Of a DNA stretch of 14,392 bases, positions 1 to 7,578 are shown in pieces. The stretch covers positions 1 to 14,392 of the forward strand of contig CALBHI010000101.1 of NCBI GenBank assembly GCA_937894535.1, written 5' to 3'. A program made the translations under genes and the position numbers. Numbering within the stretch: position 1 is the first letter of the stretch; every line of letters begins with the position of its first letter. A model generated the notes under the pieces. That model saw nothing but the letters and a program-made list of their open reading frames with translations. It had not been told where the DNA came from and searched no databases. The stretch comes from an uncultured Verrucomicrobiota bacterium (GTDB lineage: Bacteria; Verrucomicrobiota; Kiritimatiellia; CAIVKH01).

Positions 1-428
<428 letters not shown>

Positions 429-452
429 GGATACGCTCCTTCTTGAGTTGAA

Positions 453-461
453 CATATTGCA
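453..461. promoter_or_regulatory. Candidate LysR-type operator, sulfatase-proximal copy (CATATTGCA)
   Basis: CATATTGCA lies about 25 bp upstream of the sulfatase ATG. The identical 9-mer recurs at 550-558 inside a perfect T-N11-A palindrome. Two copies of a site between a LysR regulator and its divergent neighbour is the usual layout of a recruitment site plus an activation site. Binding is inferred from layout only. Confidence 0.4.
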
Positions 462-546
462 CACAACCGGGGAGGACCCTCCGCGCCAACACCACCCCGG
501 ACCATCCTCTCCAGACGGGCTAGGACATTATCCTCCATGCCCCTAG

Positions 547-559
547 TTGCATATTGCAA
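547..559. promoter_or_regulatory. Candidate LysR-type operator, palindrome TTGCATATTGCAA (T-N11-A)
   Basis: TTGCA-TAT-TGCAA is a perfect inverted repeat with the T-N11-A form typical of LysR-family binding sites. It sits 30 bp upstream of the regulator's start codon. It overlaps a possible -35 element (TTGCAA, 554-559) placed 17 bp from TACGCT (577-582), so bound regulator could repress its own gene while acting on the sulfatase. Confidence 0.5.
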
Positions 560-588
560 GATAATCAATCATTCCATACGCTTTTGTT

Positions 589-1557
589 ATGGATATGGAA
601 TTACGCACCCTGCGACAGGTCATCGCCCTGGCCAACGAAGGCAGTTTTGCCAAGGCGGCCCGGGTGTTGCATATCAGCCAGCCGGCGTTGAGCCGGAGCA
701 TCAAGGAGGCGGAAGCCCGGATCGGCTTCGCCTTGTTTGACCGGGGGCGCCACGGGGCGGAGCTGACCGATGCGGGCAAGACGGTGTTGCGCCATGCCCT
801 GAATGTGATGATGGCGGCGGACGATATGCGGCGCGAGGTATCCCTGATGACCGGATTGTCCTCGGGGGAGTTGCTGGTGGGTTGCGGGGTCTATCCCTCG
901 GAACTGTTCATGGGCGCGGCGATCGGCAGCCTGCTGAAGCCGGGCAGCAAGGCAACCATCCGGATCGTCAACGACGGCGCGGGCCAGATCATCCAGCGCC
1001 TTCGCCGCCGGGAAATCGACCTCGGGATCACCGATCCGCGCGGACACGGGGTGACCGCGGAATTCAGCATCCTTCCCCTCGCCACCTTCACCGGATACCT
1101 GGTCGTGCGCAAGGGGCATCCGGTCCTGGCGAATAAACGGATCACGCTGGATCGGCTGCTCGAATACCCACTCTGCACGACTTCGCTGGCCCATGTGCTG
1201 ATCGGCCAAATGAAGGCCGCCGGCACCGCGCAGGCCCGGACCCAGCAGGAACTGTTTGCCCGGTGGATGCCGGCGGTGCATGTGGACTCGGTGGCGATGA
1301 TGAAGCAGACGGTCGCCACTTCCGATGCCGTCACCCTGATGCCCTATGTGCTGATCGAGAAGGAGCTGGAACGGAAGCAACTGGTGGTCCTGCCATTTGC
1401 CCTGAACTGGCTGCAGGCCACCTTCTCGGTGATGCACCTGTCTCACCGCACCATGACGCCGCTCGGAGCGGCCCTGATCGAGTCCGCACAGGTGGCGAGC
1501 CGGAACGCGCTCGACAAGGAGGAGTTGTTGAAAAAGAAATGGGGCGCGCCGCGCTGA
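589..1557 (+). CDS. LysR-family transcriptional regulator
   Basis: This 322-residue protein has the standard LysR length and layout. The N-terminal winged helix-turn-helix spans about residues 5-65, with the recognition region SFAKAARVLHISQPALSRSI (19-38). A linker helix follows, then a type 2 periplasmic-binding-protein-like effector domain from about residue 90 (for example GELLVGCGVYPSE and DLGITDPRG). It should bind DNA as a tetramer and respond to a small ligand that cannot be predicted from the sequence. It diverges from the sulfatase gene across 160 bp containing two CATATTGCA sites, so control of the sulfatase and of itself is the natural inference. No strong Shine-Dalgarno is visible; ATG 595 is an alternative start. 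It converges on ilvH with a 41-bp gap. Confidence 0.93.
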   Translation: MDMELRTLRQVIALANEGSFAKAARVLHISQPALSRSIKEAEARIGFALFDRGRHGAELTDAGKTVLRHALNVMMAADDMRREVSLMTGLSSGELLVGCGVYPSELFMGAAIGSLLKPGSKATIRIVNDGAGQIIQRLRRREIDLGITDPRGHGVTAEFSILPLATFTGYLVVRKGHPVLANKRITLDRLLEYPLCTTSLAHVLIGQMKAAGTAQARTQQELFARWMPAVHVDSVAMMKQTVATSDAVTLMPYVLIEKELERKQLVVLPFALNWLQATFSVMHLSHRTMTPLGAALIESAQVASRNALDKEELLKKKWGAPR

Positions 1558-1598
1558 ACCGCGCGGTCGGCCCCATGCTCCTGACGGATGGCGGACGG

Positions 1599-2099
1599 TC
1601 AGGTCGGCTGTTCGCCGCGGACCATCAGCACCTTGCCGGTGCGGACGAGTTCGACCACGTCGAACGCCTTGATCATCCGCACGAAGGCGTCGACCTTGTC
1701 GGAGGCGCCGGTAGCCATGATGATCATCGACTTCTCGGTGAGGTCGACGGTCTTGCAGGCGAAGTGCTCGACGATCTGCAACGCCTCGGAACGGCGGTCG
1801 GCGCCGCAGCGGATCTTCACCAGGGCGAGTTCGCGCACCACCGCCTCGTCGCCGGTGTGGTCCTTGCACGAGATCACGTCGATCAGCTTGCTCACCTGCT
1901 TGATGATCTGGTCGAGCATGCCGGGGTTGCCGCTGATGCCGATGGTCATGCGGGAGAATTTCCCGTCCATGGCCGGCGACACCACGAGCGATTCGATGTT
2001 GAAGCCGCGGCGGGCAAACACCTGGGCGATGCGGGCAAGCACGCCCGGTTTGTTGGACACGTACACGCTGAGCGTGTGGATGATCGGTTGATGGGACAT
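1599..2099 (-). CDS. ilvH: Acetolactate synthase regulatory (small) subunit
   Basis: At 166 residues the length matches IlvH/IlvN. An N-terminal ACT domain (about 5-78) begins with HTLSVYVSNKPGVLARIAQV. G19 and N34 align with G14 and N29 of E. coli IlvH, positions where mutations give valine resistance, so valine feedback is expected to be intact. The C-terminal half (about 85-160) matches the small-subunit C domain. The protein binds IlvB, raises its activity and confers feedback inhibition in the first common step of valine, leucine and isoleucine synthesis. It is the second gene of the operon. Its Shine-Dalgarno GAGGA shares bases with the ilvB TGA stop, ten bases separate that stop from the ATG, and the two genes are probably translationally coupled. 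ilvN is the equivalent name in some genomes. Confidence 0.96.
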   Translation of the reverse strand: MSHQPIIHTLSVYVSNKPGVLARIAQVFARRGFNIESLVVSPAMDGKFSRMTIGISGNPGMLDQIIKQVSKLIDVISCKDHTGDEAVVRELALVKIRCGADRRSEALQIVEHFACKTVDLTEKSMIIMATGASDKVDAFVRMIKAFDVVELVRTGKVLMVRGEQPT

Positions 2100-2109
2100 G
2101 GTTGTTTCC

Positions 2110-3849
2110 TCAGGTGGAGCCGGTGGGCTTTTCCATTTTGTAGCGTGGGCGTTCGATGATCATATCCTCCAGCGCACGGCCGGCGGGAATCATCGGGAAC
2201 ACGTTGTCGGTCTTTTCGCACTCGGCGTTGATCACGCACGGGCCGTCATTGTACTCCATGGCCCGCTTGAGGATCTTGCGGATGTCGGCCGGACGTTTCA
2301 GGGTGAAGCCCTTCGCGCCGGGATAACAATCGGCCAGCTTGGCGAAATCGGGGTTGCCCTCGAGGTCCACGCCGCTCTTGCGGTCGTCGTAGAACAGCTC
2401 CTGCCACTGGCGCACCATGCCGAGGTAGTGGTTGTTGAGCACCAGCACCTTCACCGGCAGCTTGTGCACGCAGGCGGTGGAGAGCTCGCACATGGTCATC
2501 TGGAACCCGCCGTCGCCGACAATGGCCCACACCTGCTCCTCCGGCTTGCCGAACTGCGCACCGATGGCGGCCGGGAAGCCGTAGCCCATCGTACCGGCAC
2601 CGCCCGAGCTGAGCCAGTCGTCCGGACGCACCGTCTTGAGGAACTGCGCGGCCCACATCTGGTGCTGGCCCACGTCGGTGGACACGATGATCTTGCCGCC
2701 GGTCATCTTGTACAGCTCGTCGAGGATGTGCTGCATCTTCAGCCCGCCCTGCTTGCCGTACTTCAGCGGGTACTTCTTCTTGTAGCCGTCGAGGTGCTTC
2801 AGCCACTCCTTGGTGTCCAGTTCGGACACGTGCTTCATCAGCTCCTCCGCCACCAGGCGGGCGTCGCCGATGCAGTAGTGGTGCACGTTGATCATCTTGT
2901 TGATCTCGGCGATGTCGATGTCGATATGGATGCGCACCGCGTCCTTGCAGAACTTCGAGGCCTGGCCGATGATGCGGTCGTCGTACCGCGAGCCGATCGA
3001 CATCACGAGGTCGCATTCCACCATCGCCTTGTTGGCGTAGGCGGTGCCGTGCATGCCCAGCATACCGAGCGCCAGCGGGTGCTCCTCGTTGAACGCGCCC
3101 TTGCCGAGCAGGGTCGTGGTCACCGGGGCCTTGAGCTTCTCGGCGAGCTTTTCAATGGTCGGGAAGGCCCGGGCGATCAGCGCGCCGTGACCGGCGAGGA
3201 TCACCGGGCGCTTCGACTTGGCGAGCGCGGCGGCGATCGCCTTCACATGGTCCTGGTTGATCTCGATCTCCGGCTTGTAGCCCGGCAGGTCCATCTCCGG
3301 ATCCAACGTGCCGCCGGTAAACGGACCCGAGCTGATGTCCTTCGGAATGTCCATGAGCACCGGACCGGGACGGCCCGTGCTGGCGATGTGGAACGCCTCC
3401 TTCACAATGCGCGGGATGTCGTTGGAGTTCTTGATCAGGTAACTGTGCTTCACCACCGGCATGGTCAGGCCAAACACGTCGGCCTCCTGGAACGCATCCT
3501 TGCCCAGCATCGGGGTGATGGTCTGGCCGGTGATCACGATCATCGGCACCGAATCCATGTGCGCGGTCATGATGCCGGTGATGGTGTTGGTCGCACCCGG
3601 TCCGCTGGTCACCAGCACCACCCCCGGCTTGCCGGTCGCCCGGGCATACCCGTCGGCCATGTGGGTCGCGCCCTGCTCGTGGCGCACCAGGATCAGCTTG
3701 ATTTTCGTGCCCGTGGTCACCAGGGCGTCAAAGATCGGAATGGCCGCGCCACCCGAAAGACCCCAGATGTACTCAACCCCTTGCGCCTCCAGACACTTCA
3801 CCAGCGCCTGCGCCCCATCCAACTTCATGTGTTCCGTACTGGCAATCAT
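2110..3849 (-). CDS. ilvB: Acetolactate synthase catalytic (large) subunit
   Basis: This 579-residue thiamine-diphosphate enzyme condenses two pyruvates to acetolactate, or pyruvate and 2-oxobutyrate to acetohydroxybutyrate, in the cytoplasm. The N-terminal pyrimidine-binding domain carries the catalytic glutamate E58 in VRHEQGATHMADGYARATG. A central FAD/DHAP-type domain follows. The C-terminal pyrophosphate domain has the GDG...NN cofactor motif (GDG 445-447, NN 472-473). The usual GYPGGA near the N-terminus reads GLSGGA here (30-35), which still fits the family. I chose ATG 3849, preceded by GAGGTG at a short spacing; an in-frame TTG at 3861 would add four residues but lacks a ribosome site. 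It is cotranscribed with ilvH. A promoter and two palindromes lie upstream. No leader peptide rich in branched-chain codons was seen, so attenuation is not supported. Confidence 0.97.
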   Translation of the reverse strand: MIASTEHMKLDGAQALVKCLEAQGVEYIWGLSGGAAIPIFDALVTTGTKIKLILVRHEQGATHMADGYARATGKPGVVLVTSGPGATNTITGIMTAHMDSVPMIVITGQTITPMLGKDAFQEADVFGLTMPVVKHSYLIKNSNDIPRIVKEAFHIASTGRPGPVLMDIPKDISSGPFTGGTLDPEMDLPGYKPEIEINQDHVKAIAAALAKSKRPVILAGHGALIARAFPTIEKLAEKLKAPVTTTLLGKGAFNEEHPLALGMLGMHGTAYANKAMVECDLVMSIGSRYDDRIIGQASKFCKDAVRIHIDIDIAEINKMINVHHYCIGDARLVAEELMKHVSELDTKEWLKHLDGYKKKYPLKYGKQGGLKMQHILDELYKMTGGKIIVSTDVGQHQMWAAQFLKTVRPDDWLSSGGAGTMGYGFPAAIGAQFGKPEEQVWAIVGDGGFQMTMCELSTACVHKLPVKVLVLNNHYLGMVRQWQELFYDDRKSGVDLEGNPDFAKLADCYPGAKGFTLKRPADIRKILKRAMEYNDGPCVINAECEKTDNVFPMIPAGRALEDMIIERPRYKMEKPTGST

Positions 3850-3862
3850 ACCGCACCTCAAC

Positions 3863-3882
3863 GTTGTCGATTTAGGGACAAC
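3863..3882. promoter_or_regulatory. Inverted repeat GTTGTC-N8-GACAAC in ilvB leader
   Basis: Perfect 6-bp arms (3863-3868 and 3877-3882) flank an 8-bp spacer between the predicted -10 element and the ilvB Shine-Dalgarno. It could be an operator or an mRNA hairpin; the sequence alone does not separate these. Confidence 0.35.
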
Positions 3883-3908
3883 ATAGGGTGGGTTGGGCTG
3901 GAAGGCAA
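3880..3908 (-). promoter_or_regulatory. Predicted ilvBH promoter
   Basis: On the minus strand, TTGCCT (3903-3908) and TATGTT (3880-3885) are 17 bp apart. Each matches four of six consensus bases, and the pair is correctly placed for a short leader to ilvB. The 14-bp palindrome CAACTTAAAAGTTG (3906-3919) overlaps the -35 box and is a candidate operator. Confidence 0.4.
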
Positions 3909-3961
3909 CTTAAAAGTTGGCAATTTTTCTGCAAAATCGACCATCGGCCAAAATGCGCACT

Positions 3962-4011
3962 AAAAAAGTGCCCGTTCAGGGCGAAAAAAGACACCTCGAC
4001 ATCGATCGAGG
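3962..4011 (-). terminator. Rho-independent terminator of the SAM hydrolase gene, possibly tandem
   Basis: Reading leftward from the hydrolase stop, CCTCGA (4006-4011) and TCGAGG (3994-3999) form a 6-bp stem with a 6-base loop, followed after four bases by six T (3984-3989). A second weaker unit follows: GCCC-TGAAC-GGGC (3970-3982), then six T (3962-3967). The first hairpin is the better one. Confidence 0.6.
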
Positions 4012-4031
4012 CCGAAAAAGTACGGGGTTTT

Positions 4032-4811
4032 TCACGAAAACACGACCTTGATCTGGGATCCGCGGATCAATCCGTGGGTCAGCGAGCCGTTTCCGGCGTG
4101 GATGGCGACCTCCAGGTGGTCGCTGGAATTGATCAGGGCCAGGCTTTTCCCGGCCGGGACATCGCCGTAGGTGCGTTTGAACGGGATTTTATCGCCAAAC
4201 GGGAGGATAACCCCCCGTGGTTTGGTCCGGAACTGGCCGAGGTGGCGTCCGGTAATGCCGGTGATGGCGTTCCCGAAGCGGTCGATGTGCATGACCTGGC
4301 CGAGGATATGGTCTTTTTCGACGAGGACCTGGCTTTCGGGTAGGCGGGTGAGCGGTTGGTCGCAGCGTGTCAAGACGCCGTCCGGCAGCGCCCCGGTTGC
4401 CAGCAGGGCGGCGGCATAGGCGAGGATGTCGCGGCCGTGAAAGGTGGCGCTGGCCCCGCCCGGGCGGTGCCAGTCGGGCCGGATCGTCCAGACCTGGTAG
4501 GCGTCCACGCCGCCCAGCCAGATGCTGACCAGGCCGTTATCGGGGGCGAGCACCCGTTGTCCGGCCGCCTCGACGAGCACCAGCGAACGGCCCGTCCCCA
4601 CCCCGGGGTCCACCACGGCGACATGCACGGTCCCGGCGGGGTAATACGGCAGGTAATTGGCCAGGGCCCAGGCACCGCCGGCGATATCCTGCGGGGCGAT
4701 GTCGTGGGTGGCATCCACCATGGCCAGGCCGGGGGCGGCGTGGGCGATCACGCCTTTCATGGCGGCGACATACCCATCGGCCATTCCAAAATCACTCAGC
4801 AATACGATCAT
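4032..4811 (-). CDS. S-adenosyl-L-methionine hydrolase (adenosine-forming), DUF62 family
   Basis: This 259-residue protein belongs to the SAM hydroxide adenosyltransferase family, related to fluorinases and chlorinases. These enzymes use water to split S-adenosylmethionine into adenosine and methionine. Visible signatures are LLSDFGMADGYV (4-15), VVDPGVGTGR (66-75), APDNG (89-93), FHGRD (124-128) and DRFGNAITGI (177-186). D68, R75 and H125 match the conserved Asp-Arg-His triad known for the family. No halogenase-type insertion was seen, which supports the hydrolase. There is no signal peptide, so it is cytoplasmic. The start is set by AGGAGG seven bases before the ATG. The same frame stays open far upstream across the opposite-strand neighbour, but that part is shadow sequence. 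It diverges from the 407-aa gene, and a perfect 8-bp inverted repeat lies immediately upstream of its ribosome site. Its physiological role (SAM homeostasis or repair) is not established. Confidence 0.93.
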   Translation of the reverse strand: MIVLLSDFGMADGYVAAMKGVIAHAAPGLAMVDATHDIAPQDIAGGAWALANYLPYYPAGTVHVAVVDPGVGTGRSLVLVEAAGQRVLAPDNGLVSIWLGGVDAYQVWTIRPDWHRPGGASATFHGRDILAYAAALLATGALPDGVLTRCDQPLTRLPESQVLVEKDHILGQVMHIDRFGNAITGITGRHLGQFRTKPRGVILPFGDKIPFKRTYGDVPAGKSLALINSSDHLEVAIHAGNGSLTHGLIRGSQIKVVFS

Positions 4812-4845
4812 GCCCTGTCCTCCTGCCTGTCCTTGCCGGACAGGC
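4812..4845 (-). promoter_or_regulatory. Hairpin and repeated GGACAGG beside the SAM hydrolase ribosome site
   Basis: In transcript order the segment reads GCCTGTCC (4838-4845), GGCAA, GGACAGGC (4825-4832), AGGA, GGACAGGGC (4812-4820), then ATG. The first arm pairs perfectly over 8 bp with the second. It could instead pair over 7 bp with the third, which would cover part of the AGGAGG Shine-Dalgarno (4819-4824). A possible -10 box TAGAAT (4849-4854) would start transcription inside the first arm, which would favour a DNA operator over an RNA switch. Confidence 0.4.
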
Positions 4846-4968
4846 GGTATTCTACTCCGGTCCGCACCATCAGGGAAGCTTTGTTGGCCTCGCCTCACGG
4901 AATAAACACTTGCGCTGCACGCCACCCAACCGCTAGGTGTAGCGTATAGTGCAGTAGAGGAAGTTCCC

Positions 4969-6192
4969 ATGGCGTGGCGCATTGCCAAATACATCACCAA
5001 AGGCGAGTTGGATAACCGGCAGCAAGGCTTGGTTACCGGCACCCTGTGGCTGGCCGGTCGGTCCGACCCGGTCCGGCTGGAACTGCGCGGGAATTGCCTG
5101 CGCGATTTGGCCGGCCGGCTGGTTCGTTTTGAAAACCCGTCGGCGCAGCCCATGGAGTCGTTCGTGCTCGATGCGTTGCACGTCGGATTCACCGGGGACA
5201 TGACCGCGTCGCGCCGCGTGAAGGTGATCGACCTCCCTGCCCCGACCGATCCGGTTACGCCCGCGCCCGCCACCGACCTGCCCGCGCGCACGGTGAACAA
5301 GCTGTTCATCGAATGGTTCTCCGAGACCAACGGCCGCATCGTGATCGAGGCCACCGATTTCCGCCTGTCCATCAGCCCGGCGACCTGGACCATGACCGCC
5401 GACGAGGAGAGCCACCAGCTCGCCGCCAACCGCGATTCGTTCCGGCACTGGCTGGAACACCTGAGCGAACTGGAGTCCGCCGAGGAAATTCCTATGCCCT
5501 CCGAGGACAGCCGGCCGATGAACGAGTTTGAGTGGGAGCGGGTGTTCAAGGAATCGGACATCAAAAACGAGCGGTTGAGCGAGGTGCTGGAAAAGTACCA
5601 CGGCCATCCCGACTCGGAGATGCTGATCGCCCGCGAGATGGGCTGGATGTGGGTCGAGGAGGAACTGGAGGCCCAGGAGCGCGGCGTGTTTGCGGAGATT
5701 GAAGAGGACGATGCCGATTTCGAGGAAGACGACGAGGACGATGACTTCCTCGCCGATGAACACCGCGAGCCCAACCCGCTGCGCGAGGGCATCGACTGGG
5801 TCCGCGACGACGACGGCACCATCGAGCATCCGCTGGCCCTGAAGGCGCTGCGCTTCAGCGCCGATTTATGGAAGACCTTCGACGAGGAGGGCAAGTTGGC
5901 CGAGGGCGGCGACAGCCGGATCTTCGAATGGGTCGGCCTGGTCGAAACCGCCGGGGTGCGCCTCTCCAACACGCTCGGTGACGTGGCCTTCGGCGACGAT
6001 GTGGAACACGGTTACGTGGTGGCCGGCCTGAAGCGCAGCGTACACCTGGTGCACCAGGCGCTGGACATGCTGCAGGTCATCGAACAGCAACACCTGCTGA
6101 CCAGCGAATCGGCCCGCCTTGCCCAAAAACACTTGTTCGACCTGCGCGAGGAAATCATCGCGCTGATGAACGCGCACCGCCGGGACGGCTGA
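4969..6192 (+). CDS. Uncharacterised acidic protein, 407 residues
   Basis: I do not recognise this protein. It has no signal peptide or membrane segment and is probably cytoplasmic. The N-terminal part (1-87, MAWRIAKYITKGELDNRQQG onward) looks like a compact beta-rich domain. A proline-rich linker (88-107) leads to a second domain (108-145) and a region of charged helices (150-240). Then comes a very acidic stretch (243-265, mainly Asp and Glu), and a helical C-terminal region (285-405) with a conserved-looking segment around residues 314-365. The start is supported by AGAGGAAG about seven bases upstream of the ATG. It is surely coding: the frame is open for 1.2 kb and the composition is protein-like. 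It overlaps the 3' end of folC, convergently, by 38 bp. Function is unknown; the acidic stretch could mediate binding to basic partners, which is inference only. Confidence 0.85.
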   Translation: MAWRIAKYITKGELDNRQQGLVTGTLWLAGRSDPVRLELRGNCLRDLAGRLVRFENPSAQPMESFVLDALHVGFTGDMTASRRVKVIDLPAPTDPVTPAPATDLPARTVNKLFIEWFSETNGRIVIEATDFRLSISPATWTMTADEESHQLAANRDSFRHWLEHLSELESAEEIPMPSEDSRPMNEFEWERVFKESDIKNERLSEVLEKYHGHPDSEMLIAREMGWMWVEEELEAQERGVFAEIEEDDADFEEDDEDDDFLADEHREPNPLREGIDWVRDDDGTIEHPLALKALRFSADLWKTFDEEGKLAEGGDSRIFEWVGLVETAGVRLSNTLGDVAFGDDVEHGYVVAGLKRSVHLVHQALDMLQVIEQQHLLTSESARLAQKHLFDLREEIIALMNAHRRDG

Positions 6193-7504
6193 TCCGTTCG
6201 AGCACCTCGCCGGCGAGGTAGAGCGACCCGCAGATCACCACGGCACCCCCTTCGGCACGCGCCCACGATTCGGCCGCGCGCCATCCGGCCTCCAGATCGG
6301 GCGTGACCTCAACTGAAGGCAGGAAGGCGAGACGCCGCGCCAGTTCATCGACCGGCATCGCCCGCTCGCTCTGCACCGGAACAATCCAGACCCGACGGGC
6401 CAGCGGACCGAGCGCATGCATGAAGGCGGCGGGATCCTTGTCGCCGAGGAATCCGACGACCCAGCCCACCGGCGTTTTTTTGCCCGCGACTTTTTTCACC
6501 CAGGCCGCCAACGCCATCGCCGCTTCGGGATTGTGGGCCCCGTCGAGGATGGTCGGCGGATCGCTGGCGATCAATTGCCCGCGGGCTGGCCAGACGGCAG
6601 CGGCCAATCCGCGCCGCACCGCGTCGTCGCCGACGGCAACGCCGAGGTCATCGAGCACTTCCACCGCCGCCACGGCCAGCGCGGCGTTGGCGCCCTGGTG
6701 GAGGCCGGGCAAGGAGGTGTGGATCGTTCCATACGAGGTTTGTTCGCTGCTGATGCGCAGGGTTTGACCACCCCAGGTCATCGCCGAGACATCCACGCTG
6801 ATCCGGTCCGCGGCGCGGATCAGCGGCGCACGCACCGCGTGGGCGCGCTCGAGGGTCACCGCCATCGCCTCCTCCGGCAAGGCACCGACCACAACCGGGC
6901 GGCCCGGTTTGATGATGCCGGCTTTTTCGGCGGCAATCTTGGCGAGGGAATCGCCCAGGTACACCATGTGGTCCCACCCGATCGAGGTGATCACCGATAC
7001 GGCCGGCGTGACCACGTTCGTCGCATCGAGCCGTCCGCCCATGCCCGTCTCCAGCACGGCGACCTCGACCCCCTGCTGCCGGAAGTAGAGGAAGGCCAAC
7101 GCGGTGGTGAACTCGAAAAAGGTGACGTCGCGCTGACCGCGCGCAGGCAAGGCGGCCGCGGCATGTTCGACCTCGTCAATCAATACGCGCAACGTTTCGT
7201 CGGCGATGGTCTCCCCGGCGACCTGGATGCGTTCGTTGAAGCGGATCAGGTGCGGCGAGGTGTAGCGGCCGGTGCGGTAACCCTGGGCGCGCAGGATCGA
7301 CTCCAGCAGCGCGCACACACTGCCCTTGCCGTTCGTGCCGGCGACATGGATGCACAGGTACTCGTTCTGGGGATTGCCCAACTCGGCAAGCAACGCCTTC
7401 ATCGGCTCGAGGTCGAGCTTGACCAGATGGATGTTGCGGTGGAACAGGCGCGACAGGGCGGCGTCGAGATCGGTTGGCGCTGGTTGGTTGTTCGGAGTGT
7501 TCAT
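6155..7504 (-). CDS. folC: Bifunctional dihydrofolate synthase / folylpolyglutamate synthase
   Basis: This 449-residue Mur-ligase-family enzyme joins L-glutamate to dihydropteroate and to tetrahydrofolates using ATP, in the cytoplasm. The P-loop HVAGTNGKGS spans 53-62. ETGMGGRLDATNVV carries the metal-site region, GWDHMVYLGDSLAKIAAEKA is the central Mur-ligase signature, and DGAHNPEA (321-328) marks the C-terminal glutamate-binding domain. Length is normal. Whether it does both reactions or only polyglutamylation cannot be settled from the sequence. The ribosome site is weak (GGTGAT before the ATG). It follows accD by 74 bp on the same strand, the order also known in gammaproteobacteria, and may be cotranscribed with it. 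Its last 38 bp overlap the convergent 407-aa gene. Confidence 0.96.
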   Translation of the reverse strand: MNTPNNQPAPTDLDAALSRLFHRNIHLVKLDLEPMKALLAELGNPQNEYLCIHVAGTNGKGSVCALLESILRAQGYRTGRYTSPHLIRFNERIQVAGETIADETLRVLIDEVEHAAAALPARGQRDVTFFEFTTALAFLYFRQQGVEVAVLETGMGGRLDATNVVTPAVSVITSIGWDHMVYLGDSLAKIAAEKAGIIKPGRPVVVGALPEEAMAVTLERAHAVRAPLIRAADRISVDVSAMTWGGQTLRISSEQTSYGTIHTSLPGLHQGANAALAVAAVEVLDDLGVAVGDDAVRRGLAAAVWPARGQLIASDPPTILDGAHNPEAAMALAAWVKKVAGKKTPVGWVVGFLGDKDPAAFMHALGPLARRVWIVPVQSERAMPVDELARRLAFLPSVEVTPDLEAGWRAAESWARAEGGAVVICGSLYLAGEVLERISRPGGARSSAR

Positions 7505-7578
7505 CGGAACATCACCGCAAACGGCTTTGGGCGGGCAGGCCGTCCGCCGGACTCCGCACCGCGCGGTTCACGGCCGGA

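Noticed and set aside
1558..1598. CTGAC/GTCAG inverted repeat between LysR and ilvH as a terminator.
   Set aside because: The arms are short, the loop is 12 bases and no T-run follows on either strand.
2098..3963. Plus-strand open frame of 621 codons antisense to ilvB and ilvH.
   Set aside because: It is a His/Val/Leu/Arg-rich shadow caused by high GC and the codon pattern of ilvB. It has no recognisable domain or ribosome site.
3951..3982. Branched-chain amino acid attenuator upstream of ilvB.
   Set aside because: No short frame rich in Leu, Val or Ile codons precedes ilvB. The hairpins here fit the end of the SAM hydrolase transcript better.
4812..5972. Minus-strand open frame running in frame into the SAM hydrolase, apparently giving a 646-residue fusion protein.
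   Set aside because: It is antisense to the well-supported 407-aa gene and reads as low-complexity Ser/Arg-rich sequence. The hydrolase has its own AGGAGG and ATG at 4811, and the conserved family sequence starts exactly there.
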